Below are positions 13,501 through 25,700 of a stretch of DNA of 64,000 bases, piece by piece (position 1 is the stretch's first letter; every line of letters starts with the position of its first letter). The notes under the pieces are model-generated. The model was not told where the DNA came from, did not search any database, and saw nothing but the letters and a program-made list of their open reading frames with translations. A program made the position numbers and the translations under genes. The DNA is from Schizochytrium sp. TIO01 (lineage: Eukaryota; Sar; Bigyra; Thraustochytrida; Thraustochytriidae): assembly GCA_004764695.1 (NCBI GenBank), contig SMSO01000008.1:62001-126000 (forward strand), given 5' to 3'.

Positions 13501-14824
13501 GTCACTATCAAAGGAAAACACTCCATGGGACGGTGTGTGAAGTGATGTAGCATTTATTCCTCACTTATTCATTTTGAGCCCTGGGTCCTCTTGCCCCTTT
13601 AAGAGGAGATGCTTACGACTGTTTCCTGAGAAAACCCCAATCATAGAAGAAAATTTGATCAAGGAGAGAATAATAATACTAACTACTCTACGTCCCAAAA
13701 CTTCAATCTTAGACTCCACCACCCCATAAGGCCAAAGACCTGCGCAACTCTTTTTAATTTTAATTTGGAGTAGGAAAAATAATAGAAAATATGTATAATA
13801 ATAATCGTTCATAGTACTGACTCTTCCCCTCATGGTATTTATTGATTGATTATTTTAGTTTGAGCTTTTACCCAAGCTATTGAATTTTAACTTAGTGAAA
13901 ATGCAGTTGCGCTGAGTGATTGATCTTGGTTTGAACTTTCTTTCTTTTTTAATAATTTAATGCCTAGTGAGAGAGAGGGTGGTGGACTTGAGATAGTTAT
14001 TATCCAAGAAAAGAATCGAAGTTGCCTGTTCATGAAAGTTGTCCATTGTAGTTACCTAGGAGCTAAATTTATTGAGCGAGCGATTGGCTGAGAAAACTAA
14101 AAGAAGAATCCCTTGCACGGTGCGAGCAGCCAAGGCAAGCACATACGAGCGAGGGTGAGCCCGAGACCCTGTCTCATACGTCGCTTGGTCTAATACTTTC
14201 TTTACCACGGCGCATTAGTATTAGTGCATAATATAGGCCTAATTTGACTTGACTTCTCATCCTAGTTAATGAGTAGCTACAGCACACTATACGCTATGAT
14301 TGATATGATTTGACTTTCCCCCCAAGTTAAAGGATTGAGAGTAGCTTCAGTCTGCCAAAGGGCTCGTAATACTGAGAAACGGATCCCTGAAAGGAACGTC
14401 CAATCCTGGAATTCAAATCATGGAATGATTTACGGATTGATTGTCTCGATGAAAGCTCTAAGATTCTTTTTTTGAGGTGATGTAATAACCTTGCTATTTT
14501 TCTTTTGAGAGTGTCCAATTCGATGTAACCTAGGGACCTTGTCCCTGTACACTATAAGATTTTGCTTTTGCTTGTACTTGATTCTTTCCTCCAGTGCTTT
14601 CTTTCTACTTTAGTTCTGAGGCCAGATGCTCTCACTGTTATGAGTTCTAGCAATTCCTATACTTGGTCAAAAACTCAAAGCATTCTTCATATGTTTATGA
14701 CCCAATGAGGATTGTATATCCTGGTAAAATAATACTGGAGGAGTTAGAAAATTAGAGCTCAAGACTTCACTGCAAGGCTAATACTACAAACCAGAGTCCC
14801 ACCTATCGTCTCTTTTTCAAGATA

Positions 14825-14868
14825 TTTGTTTGTTTGTTTGTTTGTTTGTTTGTTTGTTTGTTTGTTTA
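14825..14868. repeat. (TTTG)n microsatellite
   Basis: About eleven TTTG units. The same tetranucleotide, on one strand or the other, recurs at 18168-18187, 30026-30080, 41693-41722 and 42353-42400, so it spans both the gene-poor and the virus-like part. Confidence 0.95.
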
Positions 14869-15885
14869 TATCTAATATTAATACTTTGCAATTAACTTTT
14901 CATTCTAAAATGTGCGTCGTTATTTTGGTAACTTTGAAGTATTCCTGTATTTTGGAGTGACAAACAAGAGGACTGATTCGACTCTTGAGAGTGCCTACAA
15001 TTCCTTTCTCTGATCTCAGGATATCACGACACAGAAGTAAAACTTCCATTCCCAACGACTCATCTATGCACTTCCTTTCATGTTGGGAGGGGGGAAATGG
15101 AGTATTCATTATGATTGAAAAAAAAAACTGAAGTCTAGCCTTGAGCATTAAATAGAACAAGACCAAAACTATCTGATAGGGCATGACGAATTGTTAGGCG
15201 CCTGTTAGCACACCCAAAGAAGGAGGAATCTATTTCCCCTTCAGATTCTAATTAAGGCTCAGGTTCAACAAAGGGCACTGGTTGGCTTTAATGCTGGTAA
15301 TGAACTTATTGCATGGTAAGTATGCTCGCAGAAACACAACTCTTATAACTTGCCAGAGAAAAACCTATTTTATGTACGATCGTCAGCACGGACTCTTAAT
15401 TATTGCTAAGCAGAGAATTATTTTGCATTCTTGACAAAGTTTAATATATTCATGCACTTCTGCCTGAATTTCCACTATTAAAAAGAGTCAGAAAAATCTA
15501 CCTCCTCCAGAGATTTGGTACATAAATGAATTTCTCCCGCTTGAATGATTTGTAAATCGCATATCATGTAGGGCTTCCTTTAAGCTCTTGTTGTATGTGA
15601 TGAAGGTGTCTTCTGTAAAAAATATCTTCGTCATCCTTGTTCATTGCTTGAATTTTTCTCACAGTGATCCGAGACCCAAACAAGGCGAGAATTGCATCGA
15701 TGAAGTATACGGTCATGTATTGGCGCTAAAGAGCCGAATAGCCGTCCATTTCTAGTACATTGCATTGGCTCAGCCCCTGTGTACTGAAAACCTATCCCTG
15801 GTCAGCCAAACATTGACTAGAAAGATGAATGCAAGACACCTGGAATACATGATGAGACTAAGAACGCATTGTATACTTAGGCCAA

Positions 15886-17385
15886 TTGCTGAAAGATTAT
15901 TCTGGGCAGCTTGAGGTTGACTGTAGAGATGAAATCAAGGGTCTTGATGAAGGCTTTAAGAAGGTTGACTCAAGAGTTAGCGAGCTGCTGTCCTGGAGAA
16001 TGAATTTCAGGACCGATGTATTCATGTAGTAATTAAGGAGGATAGGACATTCTTGAAAGGTGTTAGAGATAATCGATGGGTTAGATTAATTCAACCTCTA
16101 CAACCATCGATTCATGTTACACCATGCTTGGACGTGGGAAATGTGTATTCACACTTCTGGTTCTTGACTCCGGCAGTCACATGAATCTGACGACCTACTC
16201 TTGCTCTATTATAAGCCCTATGTCTACAAGGGTTTCATAAAGGGACGCCAAGAACTCTAGCAATGTCTTGTCCACTAGTCCCTTCGATTGGAGACCTCAG
16301 CTCTAATAGAGGTAGTGTGGAGGTAGTTCTATCCTGACCTTGAAGATAAACATAAACACCGGCGTGGTCTGACATATTCTGATTCGGAGACTAATGCAAA
16401 CTCAACCTGTTTTACACAGAACTTAAATGGTTAGGTTAATATTGAAGTATTGAAGTAATATACGGTTTTGCCTAAGCTCACCTCACCTCACCTAGCTCTC
16501 CTATCCGACACCTCCTGTGTATTGGACTGACGTAATACATTCATCCCTGCCTGTATCCAGACCCGAAACCCCAATAACATGATACAGGCATAATGAATGT
16601 ATCATGTCGGACTGCTGAAGGATGAATCTGATCAGCTAGAGGTTGACTATGAAGATGAAGGCAAAAGACTAGATAAGGGCTTTACAGATACTTTAGAAGC
16701 CATGACATTCTGGGGATTATGAGTTAGAGATCTTCTGTCCTTGGACAGACTGATTTTTGTTATAGTTAGGAGACTCAAACATACTTGAACTGTGTTAGAC
16801 ATAATTGACGAGGTTAGGTTTACTTGTCTCTTTAACAATTAATTGAAGTTCCACCATTGGTTCTAGGAAAAGTGCATCCACATTTCTGGTTCTTGACTTC
16901 TTAGTCTGGTTGTTTAGTTCTATTCTATTGTAAAATGTTCATGGGTTCATGCCTAGAACTCCAGCAATGTCTTATCATCAACTGCTTCCTTCGATTAGAG
17001 ATCTGAGCACGGATTAAAGAGTGTCGGACAGGAGCTGGGTTAGGTGATGTGACGTGACGTGACGTGCGGTAATACCCTATCTATTTCCTCAATAGTACCC
17101 TAAGATAATACACTGTAACTCCTGAGTTCCCTTGGGCTCACCTTTTGTATCTGATAAACAAAGTCTGATCGTGTATCACTCCTAATTAATAGTTTAGATC
17201 ACAATATTATACCAAGGTACTGCAAAGGGATACAGATGCATCTTTACGACAGGACTTTGCAAGGTTAAAAGGCGTACCTATTTGACACCACCTAACCTAA
17301 CCTAACCAAACTCTCCTGTCCGACACATTGTATCGGACTGACATGATACATTCATCCCTGCCTGTATCCAGACCCGAAATACCAA
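15886..17385. repeat. Two diverged tandem copies of a 0.7-0.8 kb unit
   Basis: Shared words recur in the same order at a distance of about 700-820 bases. The block starting GCTTGAGGTTGACTG at 15909 matches 16635. A TTCTGGTTCTTGACT block near 16152 matches 16879. AACTCTAGCAATGTCTT near 16251 matches 16956. The block ending CCTGTATCCAGACCCGAAA near 16570 matches 17380. The start of each copy also translates to related peptides, LLKDYSGQLEVD in the first and LLKDESDQLEVD in the second, before stops intervene. This points to a duplicated and decayed coding or mobile sequence. Confidence 0.6.
16527..16616. repeat. Imperfect inverted repeat at the joint of the two copies
   Basis: Left arm TAATACATTCATCCCTGCCTG and following bases pair imperfectly with a right arm reading GGCATAATGAATGTATC, with a loop of about 25-30 bases. 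The left arm alone recurs near 17340. It could be a terminal structure of a degenerate mobile element. Confidence 0.45.
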
Positions 17386-19470
17386 AACGACCAAAAGCAC
17401 TTGAATCTATCAAGTACATTCAACAAGACAACCCTAGTCATAATACTAACTAACTACTATCATCTAAGACATTTCCCCCAATACCTCTAAGTAATCATAA
17501 CCAGTCTCATTACAAGGGTTCTGGTTATATCATGGCCCAGGACCCTCCGATTGGTAATCTTAGCATTGTGTAAACAAGTAACCCGTTGTTTTTAACGGTT
17601 CGGCTAGTAGGAACTTCTTTTTTAGACTTTTCAATGTCACCCAAGAACTCGTCAACGTTTTTATATCCTTCATATTTGAAGTTTGCCCCAAATATGCTAT
17701 TTGTTTTAACTTAAAAAACAAAAAAACAAAAAAGCAAAAAAACTATATTCATAATACTTGGGAAAGAAGTCTGAAGTCTCCAGCAACAAAAGAAAAAATC
17801 CAGCTAGCGTGAGGGATCCATAGATGCTCGACTTGCCGCTCTTGTGAGCAATGAGACACCCATGCAAAATAAGTTCACAGTAAACGTCTTCCTCGTTTAG
17901 CAATGAAGATTGCTCAAGAAAAAGAATTATAAGCTTTCTTTGCTGTTTGATCTTCGTGTTGTCCTGCCGCTTCGATTATGGCGATAATTGAAACTTCGAA
18001 CCATCCTTTTCTGTTTAAATTCAATTTGTATCTGACTTTATAGACTATCATTACTCTCTAAAATGTAAGTTTTGTTAGTCTGTAGGACACAGTGGCGCTC
18101 CAAACATGCGTGTTTGTCCAAGGATACGACGCGACCGGATTTGATTTTATGTCTTACTGTATTCAATTAAACAAACAAACAAACAAATAGAGTATTTTTT
18201 CACGCTCAAGTTTTTGGAGGAGATTAAAAAGTGTCTCAAAAACGATGGTTGAATCTCCTCACACACACTCAATTCTCTTGCGATCAGCTTCTCTAGTGTG
18301 ACTTTTTCTTTGGAGGGGGGGGACTATGCGTGTAGGTCTTCTGACAACGAAGTCTAGTAGAGTTTGCTTATATGTTGGTGTGGATTATTCTGGCAACGTT
18401 CAACAACAATCACTGATCACACTCTAGACGGGACCAAGTTGGTCTTGAGGTGACCGTTTCAAGTAGAATTAAAAGCTGACGGTCATTCTGTACTATGCTT
18501 CGCAAGCTCGAAAGTCGTCACAAAGGAGGTCCTCGAGAGCCGCAGTAGTCTCACTTTCCCCCGTTTGCTCTGTACCCTTGACGACAGACAATCCAAATTG
18601 CGCAAGAAAGATCAACAACAACAATAATAATAATGACAATAATTAACTTTTTCAGGGCTCTAAATGCTCGCAAAATGAGTTTGCCGCCAGCGCGTCTTTA
18701 GCGAGAGTCCCACGATCAAAACGAACTATGTATCTCTCTTGAGCACTCGATGAATCGCTTCTCAAGGTATATGGTCACATTCATTTAGGTTTTCGTTTCT
18801 CACTATGACTCTAAAATCAGCAAACAACCTCTGTTTACTTTTCTCGACATGTGAACATGGGTGGACTGCGTGTAATAACAGTAGAAACATAACCTTTCAC
18901 TATTTTTAGAGACGAGCTCGAGTCACACTTTGATCAAATAAACTGCTACACGCCAGCAAACCTTTCTTCATTGCCTTTGGTCATTCTTGAGTGAACCTAA
19001 ACAGCTGCATAGAACTTACTGAATAGGAAAATAGAGAAGAATTAGGACATGTTTTGTAAGTCTAGAAAAAGCATCTTTATGACCAAAGCATTGGCAACCA
19101 TTGTTATGTATATGCAACATCACAAGGTCAAGATCGCACCGACATGAAAACGCGCCCGGGAATGAAGGAAGCACAGGAAACTCTTAGAGGTTATTCTTTA
19201 TGTTTCTAATCGAAAGATCTTGTTCAAAAGAGGCTGTCAGAGTCTTTGTTACGCTAACGTATTAGAGATTGTATATGATTAAAACCTTGACTATCAGATA
19301 CAAAGGTGCGAGGTTAAGGGGATTCAAGAGTTGAAAGTGCCTTAAAGAACCAAGTGAACATGTAAGGGCAAAACCTGAGTTGGTGGTTGGGAAAACAAGT
19401 TACCCTAGCCCCCTTCTAATATAAAGAAATTCTGCCTTAGTCTCTGAACTAGATCACGAATCAGTATACC

Positions 19471-19488
19471 AAAAAAAAAAAAAAAAAA
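19471..19488. repeat. Poly-A tract
   Basis: Eighteen consecutive adenines on the plus strand. It could be a retroposed poly-A tail, but no recognisable retrocopy precedes it. Confidence 0.8.
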
Positions 19489-19989
19489 GGTATTGCGTTA
19501 GGGTCAACAGATCGCTGACTTTACTGTGATATATCATAAAAAGGCGTGAATAATGCTCCCTCGTCAAACTCAGTCCCCTATATTGATTATCTTCCAAAAT
19601 TCTTTGATTGATGGGGTATCATTGTCCTGGCCCCCTAGGTTATTTCCACAAGTTGCTCAATATAGATCCTCCTCCTTTATCTGCGCTTGATTCTCAATCA
19701 ACCAGGGTTCACGACAGGATAATCGAATTAGCAAAGTCCATTCATGTCCTTGTCCTCTAGGATATTCTATACAAATTACCTTGTAAATTTATTCACGCTA
19801 CATTTCGTTTTTTTTTTAACAAACAGGAGAAAGACATTATTACAATTCTTTTACTTTTTTATGAGAAGAAAACTTTAAAGAAAACCTTTTTTAGCGAAAC
19901 TCCATCTTGGCAAAAAGGTTTTCTCTTATCGTGGACTCTATTGTCTCAATAAGAGAGTAACACACCTCAAATAAAAAAGGGAAACGCTT

Positions 19990-20027
19990 CACAAGCTCCA
20001 CAAGCTCCACAAGGTCCACAAGCACAG
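19990..20027. repeat. CTCCACAAG tandem repeat
   Basis: Four imperfect copies of a nine-base unit reading CTCCACAAG. Confidence 0.8.
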
Positions 20028-21426
20028 TACACCTAAATCACTCAATTCATCCCTATTACCCTAAACAGTCACATGAACTTAGTTTACTCCAAGAGCTGCG
20101 ACTACCATTCCCCACGCACGCATTATCTCTGTTTACTTCTGGACAAAACTCCCCTCAAGGGCTCCTTCATACCTGTACCTGATCCTTCAATCAACCACGA
20201 CTCGCAACATTCCTGGAATTTTAATTTGGGGAGTCGGCACTTGTTCAAGCAGGAGCTATTGTAAATATTGGTTTACAAAAAGGACGAAACTCATGATCAT
20301 TAATCTATATCTAGAACAACCTTGACCTTATACATGCGTTATTTCACAGCATTCTTTTCGAAACTCTTTCCGTTGACTTCAAAATAAAATCGAGCAGATT
20401 ATTTTTTACAGCAACTCAAAGCGAAATGAAGCCTATGCAGACCCGTGTTGTGACGAATATTGAGCTAAATCAACCTATTCATCCCCTAGCTTTTAAATAA
20501 AAGTATGTTTACTGGCTTACTCCAAACAGGGCTCTCACTTAGCATTTTGGGATGAAATTTATATAGAAACCAGGACTACAAATATGGGTGAGTGGCCATA
20601 CTTCACACATTTTAACTATACTTTATACAGTTAAGGTCGCACCCAGTCTTTTCACTGAGATAACAGTTTTCACTCAACGCCAGGTCTTTACAAAATTAGC
20701 AAGGGGAATGAATGCATGGGCTAGCTTTCGCAGCACGAAAAGTGAGTCTCTTGTGGTGTTGGTTGTGGAAGATTATCAAAAAGCGTATCGTATGACCATT
20801 CGTTGATGTCTATTACAATCTCCCTCCTTTATATGGATTCTCTCCCGAACGAACACCCATAGTGTATCTCAAATATTAGCAGCCTCAGTGTTACTTATCT
20901 TTCATTGAAATTCAATTCTACAACGCCTCAAATTTGTCTTTCAGACCTGCATTCAATCAGTAACCTCCCAACTTTGGCCATAATCAAACCTGTATTGATA
21001 TTTTCATCACCCTTACTCTTAACAATTCTTGTTCATGAATTTTCTTCCTCTGGACGATTCGTACGTCGGTTGTGTCGAAAACGAAGCAGGATTAGTCAGT
21101 GAAACGGAAAGAGACGATGCGTGTAATCGCACCTCTTTGAGAAAACTAAGCTCAGCTAAGTAAATCAAGAAAATTATACGCAGGCAAAGAAGTTAGCGCC
21201 TGACCTCGCGGTAGTATCGCTGATGATTTTAGGTATCATACGAATTGGTCTTATTGATATGAGGCCAATAGCAGAGCACTTCTATGTACAGATCTGCGAT
21301 TCTCTTAGTGGTGCACTAACATGAAGTCTTTTTCTTTTAACTTGGAGAGATTTTCTTCTTTCAAGAAACTAGTCAAGAGGGATTTCTTAAACTCGAAAGG
21401 CGCGAAAAAAATTCCCAAAGTTTTTT

Positions 21427-22473
21427 TTAGTATGAGAGGGAAAGCCAGATACGATCATCAGGCAATTTTAAATATTGCAATAGCCTAATAATATAATCCA
21501 GATCAGTGACGGCTGCATCCGGCTCATTGTCTTCTACTAAAGAAGGCAGTGTATGCGCAGTAAAGGCCCTGCTTGCCGTGGTCGAGTCGGGCAGGTCTGC
21601 TTCATAGACGTACTTATGCTGGTCAGTGTCGAGGTAATAGTCCTTATTAAGGATAGCTTTGGTCGTAGGGTCCGACTTGACCTGGACATAAGTCAGCGCA
21701 GGGCTGTCCTTATTCTGCGGGATGCACGAAATATTCCCCTTCTTTGGATCGTAGGTATTGAGCCACACGTAATTCGAAGTGTTGTCCACTGTGCGGTAGA
21801 CATTAATGTATGTTCGCAGCGGCACATTTGAGGGCCCATTATCCACTGTGGTGTACATGACCATTTCCTGGTAAGCTACATTACCCAGCAGCGGCTCTCT
21901 TGCGAGTTCTCCGAGCTGTGCACACCGAGAAACCGCAACGGCGTTGCGAAAGCCTGTGAAGAGGCAAGTACTGCCTCGCTGGCTGTGCCTCTTGAAGTTA
22001 ATGCTCCTTCGGCGACTGCGAATGCGTACCTTGCCATTGGCCACGGGAGGAATTCCACCAATGAATCGCCAATCTACGCATGTTCGAAAACCTCCAGGTA
22101 GTTCTCCACGCCGAATGATCGTCTCAGGCCTCCAGGCAGCAGCATCCTGGTTGAAAGCGGCCAGCGTGAGTAAGTCCTTGCCGTCTGTAAGCGGGTAGTG
22201 GTAGTGTGTTCCATGCAAGTTGAGATTGTCCCAGTTCAACTGCGCCTTCGCTGCTTCCGGTCTACGATCAGGGGAGTAGCCCAGGCGATACTTTATAGCA
22301 TTACTGGTAGCCTTAGGGTCTGAAGGAATGGTAAAGTAGCCCGTGGTGGCGGAACAGAACATGGGCATGCTCCAGGTGCCATTAATAAGCGATTTCTCGC
22401 CGCCTAGGACATGTTTTACTTTGCTAAGTCGGTCCACTGCATTCTTCAGCGTTGTCGCAGTATCACACGTCAT
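21427..22473 (-). CDS. Half-length paralogue of the large Cys-rich membrane protein
   Basis: A 348-residue protein starting at ATG 22473. Its first ~310 residues align end to end with the N-terminal domain of the 1179-residue protein encoded just upstream on the same strand. Shared landmarks include CATTTGYF (CSATTGYF here), YRLGY.PDRR, WRPETI.RRGELPGG, CVDWRFIGGIPP, ELGEL.REPLLGN.AYQ and P.RTYINVYRT. The similarity ends near residue 320, after which a short unrelated tail runs to the stop. This copy lacks the Thr-rich linker, the Cys-rich modules and the membrane anchors of the long protein. It could be a soluble competitor or partner of the long form, or a truncated duplicate. The function of the shared domain is unknown to me. 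Confidence 0.8.
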   Translation of the reverse strand: MTCDTATTLKNAVDRLSKVKHVLGGEKSLINGTWSMPMFCSATTGYFTIPSDPKATSNAIKYRLGYSPDRRPEAAKAQLNWDNLNLHGTHYHYPLTDGKDLLTLAAFNQDAAAWRPETIIRRGELPGGFRTCVDWRFIGGIPPVANGKVRIRSRRRSINFKRHSQRGSTCLFTGFRNAVAVSRCAQLGELAREPLLGNVAYQEMVMYTTVDNGPSNVPLRTYINVYRTVDNTSNYVWLNTYDPKKGNISCIPQNKDSPALTYVQVKSDPTTKAILNKDYYLDTDQHKYVYEADLPDSTTASRAFTAHTLPSLVEDNEPDAAVTDLDYIIRLLQYLKLPDDRIWLSLSY

Positions 22474-22797
22474 CTTGCCGTGTGCTTTTTTGTACTTGTT
22501 TTTGTTGGTTTATTACTATTCTTTTCTTATTCTTTCTCACACCAGAGATAAAAAAGATAGTTTACGAAGGAGATTTCGTTTTTTGCACCTTTACAGTTTT
22601 GTATATTTTTGTTTGTCTTTGTTTTTGTTTTTACAATTCTACCTTTCACCCCTTTTCTTATAAAGGGTTCGTTCTTATCTATGGATGGTATATTATTTTA
22701 TTTTGCAAGTGTAAGTTTTCTTCTTTTTGTTTTACTTTGTTTTGATTGTTTTGAAATCGCTAGTCTAAACCCCAACCCTCCCAAAAAACAGCAAAAA
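22474..22797. other. T-rich gap between the two paralogues
   Basis: Seen on the plus strand this 324-base gap is T-rich; on the coding strand it is A-rich. The bases just before the ATG at 22473 contain AAACCAACAAA, a word also found just upstream of the starts at 42653 and 43763. Overlapping plus-strand frames here are hydrophobic artefacts of the T-richness. Confidence 0.5.
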
Positions 22798-25700
22798 CTA
22801 ATGAACTCCTGTGTACTGCTTTGCAGCTGCGTCAGCCACAACGTGAACATCGCCAAGGATCAAGGTAGTGGATAGTGCAATGCCGATGATTCCCAGGCAA
22901 CCAATGAGGGTACCAATAAGGATGCGAGCAAGCAAGAGGTGGCGCGGATCTTGGAGCTTCTTGGGAACCACCTTGATAAGCACCACAATAAGAGGCACGA
23001 CAAGGAAGATCGTCACAATGAGAGGAACGAAGCTAAGTGCATTCAATCTCTCTGTATAGCTGCGGTTATCAGTTCCGCTATCATCAATTGAGGTCGAGGT
23101 GTCTCCCGTTTCAGGGATGGATGCAGTCGGCGTGGTGAAGTCCGTGCGCACTAGAACCTCCAGATCGTCGTTGTCTGTAGGGTAATACTCAGGGCAAACA
23201 TCAAGCAGAGCACAGAGCCCCGACTCATCGAGCTGCGCAAAGTTACAGAGGGTGTTCTCCAGGCAAGCATTTGCGCAGGCCTGCATTGTTTTCGCTCCTG
23301 AAACCACAGCGATGCTGTTTGTGTAACCCCTGTTCTCACAGAAGTGGCCAATGACTGCATTGAAACCTTTATAATCGCTTGCAGAAACGTTAGGCGCCGC
23401 GCCACGAGGAACGGGGCGCACGGTAATGAGATCGCAGGGCCCGCGCTGCGTCGGAGAGTAGGTCCCTGTGCAAACGCGGCACTCTTCTGTCTGTGCATTC
23501 CACGTTGCGTGCGAGCAATCGCCTGTGCACTTCTTCGCGCAATTGATAAGACTGTTTTGCTTGCTTGTAGTACCTCCCGAGGTGCACCCTGGCCCATTGA
23601 CGAGTCTGTAGCCAGAAGGAACCTTGATAAGGTTGCTGAAATCATTGATTCCCTTCATGGCTTTGGTCATGCAGACATCCTGGTAGTCCCCGTAGTACTT
23701 CTCGATGAGCTGCATGCTCGTAGACTGGGTTGCAATGGTGCTCTTACGTTGCAGCAAGGTGCTACCTGTATCGTCATTCTCTATATCGCAACTTGCATAG
23801 AAGTAGCCCTCAGTATCCTTGATATTCACGAAGTTGCACTCACCCGTGCACTTGCTCACTGCATCCACTTGATTGGTGACGGCCTCTTTCTTCAGAAGCT
23901 TGCCTGAGGCAGACCCACAGGTAGTATAACTGTAACTCACAAAGTCTGCTTCAGGATCTGCATTTGTTCTGGTCAAGGCGCGCGCGGCTGTATAGTTCGG
24001 CAGTAGTGGGGGCACCACAGAGGAGTCAATCGGATCACAAGGAGACCCCGCATTGCAGTGCTGGTCCTTTCCATTGCCTACGAATCCCGCTGTTTTACCT
24101 GAAGGATCGTAGTCCACCGTCTCAATGAGCCTATACTTGCTAGCACCACGCACTTCGTTTGTGTCTCCCATGAATTCGCCGCCATCTCGGGTAGCGTGAT
24201 CACCTGGAAGCTGGCAAGTACCATCATAAAAGTACTTTACTGCCATTCCACCGCCTCCCTTGCCGGTCTTGATGTTGTGATTCCAGCCCCCGAAGTCTCT
24301 TTCGAAGTTGTGCAGGCCGTGCCAGGCATGCAGCCACGGGATGCGGTACAGGAAGAAGCCTCTGTAAGTGTCTCCCGTTTGAAAGTGGCTGTTAGCAAGC
24401 ATAAAGAAGGACTGGTCTGGTGCTGTGGGGTGAAACATGTACCCCACAAGTGCGGGAGTGTGCTCAGAGGTGTAACCTGTGGCGTAGCTCTCCGCAAAGA
24501 CCGCTTTATGGAAGTCCTGCAGTACGTTACGCACAGCTAGGTCAGTTTTGCTTCCCGAACCGTCCATCAGGTACTCTGGGTAAAGGATTTTATTGGCCTC
24601 GTCTGCTTGAATGCCCAGCGTTTCCGCCATGGCTTCCCACAGCGAGGAAGATCCTCCAATCAGCTTGCTTCGCTTGATCATCATGGGACCTAAATTGTCC
24701 AGCATCAGCATGACAAACAGCATTGGGCTTGCGTAAGCCAGATCTCCCAAGGTGAAAACTGGCTGGTTGTGGTCCAGGTACATCCAGAACTGGTTCTGGC
24801 CCACAGTGCGGTCGATCACATCCACTCCAATAGCGTCAATGTTCATCGAGACTCCATTAAAGAAAGGTCTGTTCTTGGAAATGATCTTGCTGCCGAAGTA
24901 AGACTGCAATTCAGACAGTTTGTTCGTTTCGAAACTCGCTTGAAAGGGAAACCAGCTCTCTCCGTCGAAGCATTTCAGGTAGAGCAATGGGACACTCGTA
25001 TCCGTTCCGCAAAGGGTCTCGTCCTGCAGTTTGTAGCCGAGGATTTTCGCGTAGTCTGCATTGCCAGAGTCACGGAAACAAGATTCACCTCCGCAAATCA
25101 CCGTCTGTGAAGGTGCATTCTTGGTGGGAATGTACCTAGAGTCTACGTAAGGTTTCAAGTAAGGATCCACTTCGTACTCGCTGATGTAATAAGCAAGTGC
25201 AATGCCCCACTTGTTATTAGGTTCGCTCCAGTCAGGTGTAGTAGTAGTACTAGTCGTGGTCGAAGTAGAAGCGCTGCGGCCTACCTGCGTTTCTACGCCT
25301 GTTTTCAGTGAGAAGGCTCTTCCCGCAAGCGTGGACTTCATGAGCGGGTAGTCCCGATCGTCCATAAGCGCTGAGTCTTCGCTCGTGTAAGCAGACTCAT
25401 CAATGGCCGGCTCTAAGTCTGAAATCAGTGTGGGCCTTACATGAGCCACAAAGGCGCGATTCACCGAAGAAGAATCTGGTGCGTCCGATTGATAAACGTA
25501 GTTATGATCATCACTGGATAAAGCGTAGTCCTTATTCAAAACCTCTTTGGTTGTAGGGTCCGTCTTGACCTCGTAGAAGCTAACATTCGCCGTCTTGTTC
25601 TGTTTCACCGCCTGGCAAGTCTTAGTCTTTACATAATTGACGGTCCAAATGTAGTTGTCTCGATTATCCAGCGTGCGGTAGACATTGATGTAAGTTCGCG

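Larger units (their letters stand above)
1481..21426. other. About 20 kb AT-rich gene-poor region
   Basis: No frame in this stretch reads as a convincing protein; the longest (8380-8805 minus, 141 codons) has no recognisable motif. The sequence is AT-rich and dotted with microsatellites (poly-C, TTA, TTTTG, ACT/AGT, CT-TA, TTTG, poly-A), a GC-rich minisatellite and, at 15.9-17.4 kb, two diverged copies of a longer unit. Between about 4 and 10 kb the words ACT and AGT are strikingly frequent. I saw no tRNA or rRNA gene by eye, although a small or intron-containing one could be missed. The composition suits a subtelomeric or otherwise decaying intergenic region next to an insertion. Spliced genes with short exons cannot be excluded. 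Confidence 0.6.

Noticed and set aside
14825-14868. TTTG arrays as a possible CRISPR or telomere-like array
   Set aside because: They are plain tetranucleotide microsatellites with no spacers. Short CCTAA runs near 17290 are too few to be a telomere.
23151-24677. Several 85-187-codon frames inside the large Cys-rich gene
   Set aside because: They overlap an 1179-codon frame with domain structure and a paralogue. Their composition is that of shadow frames.
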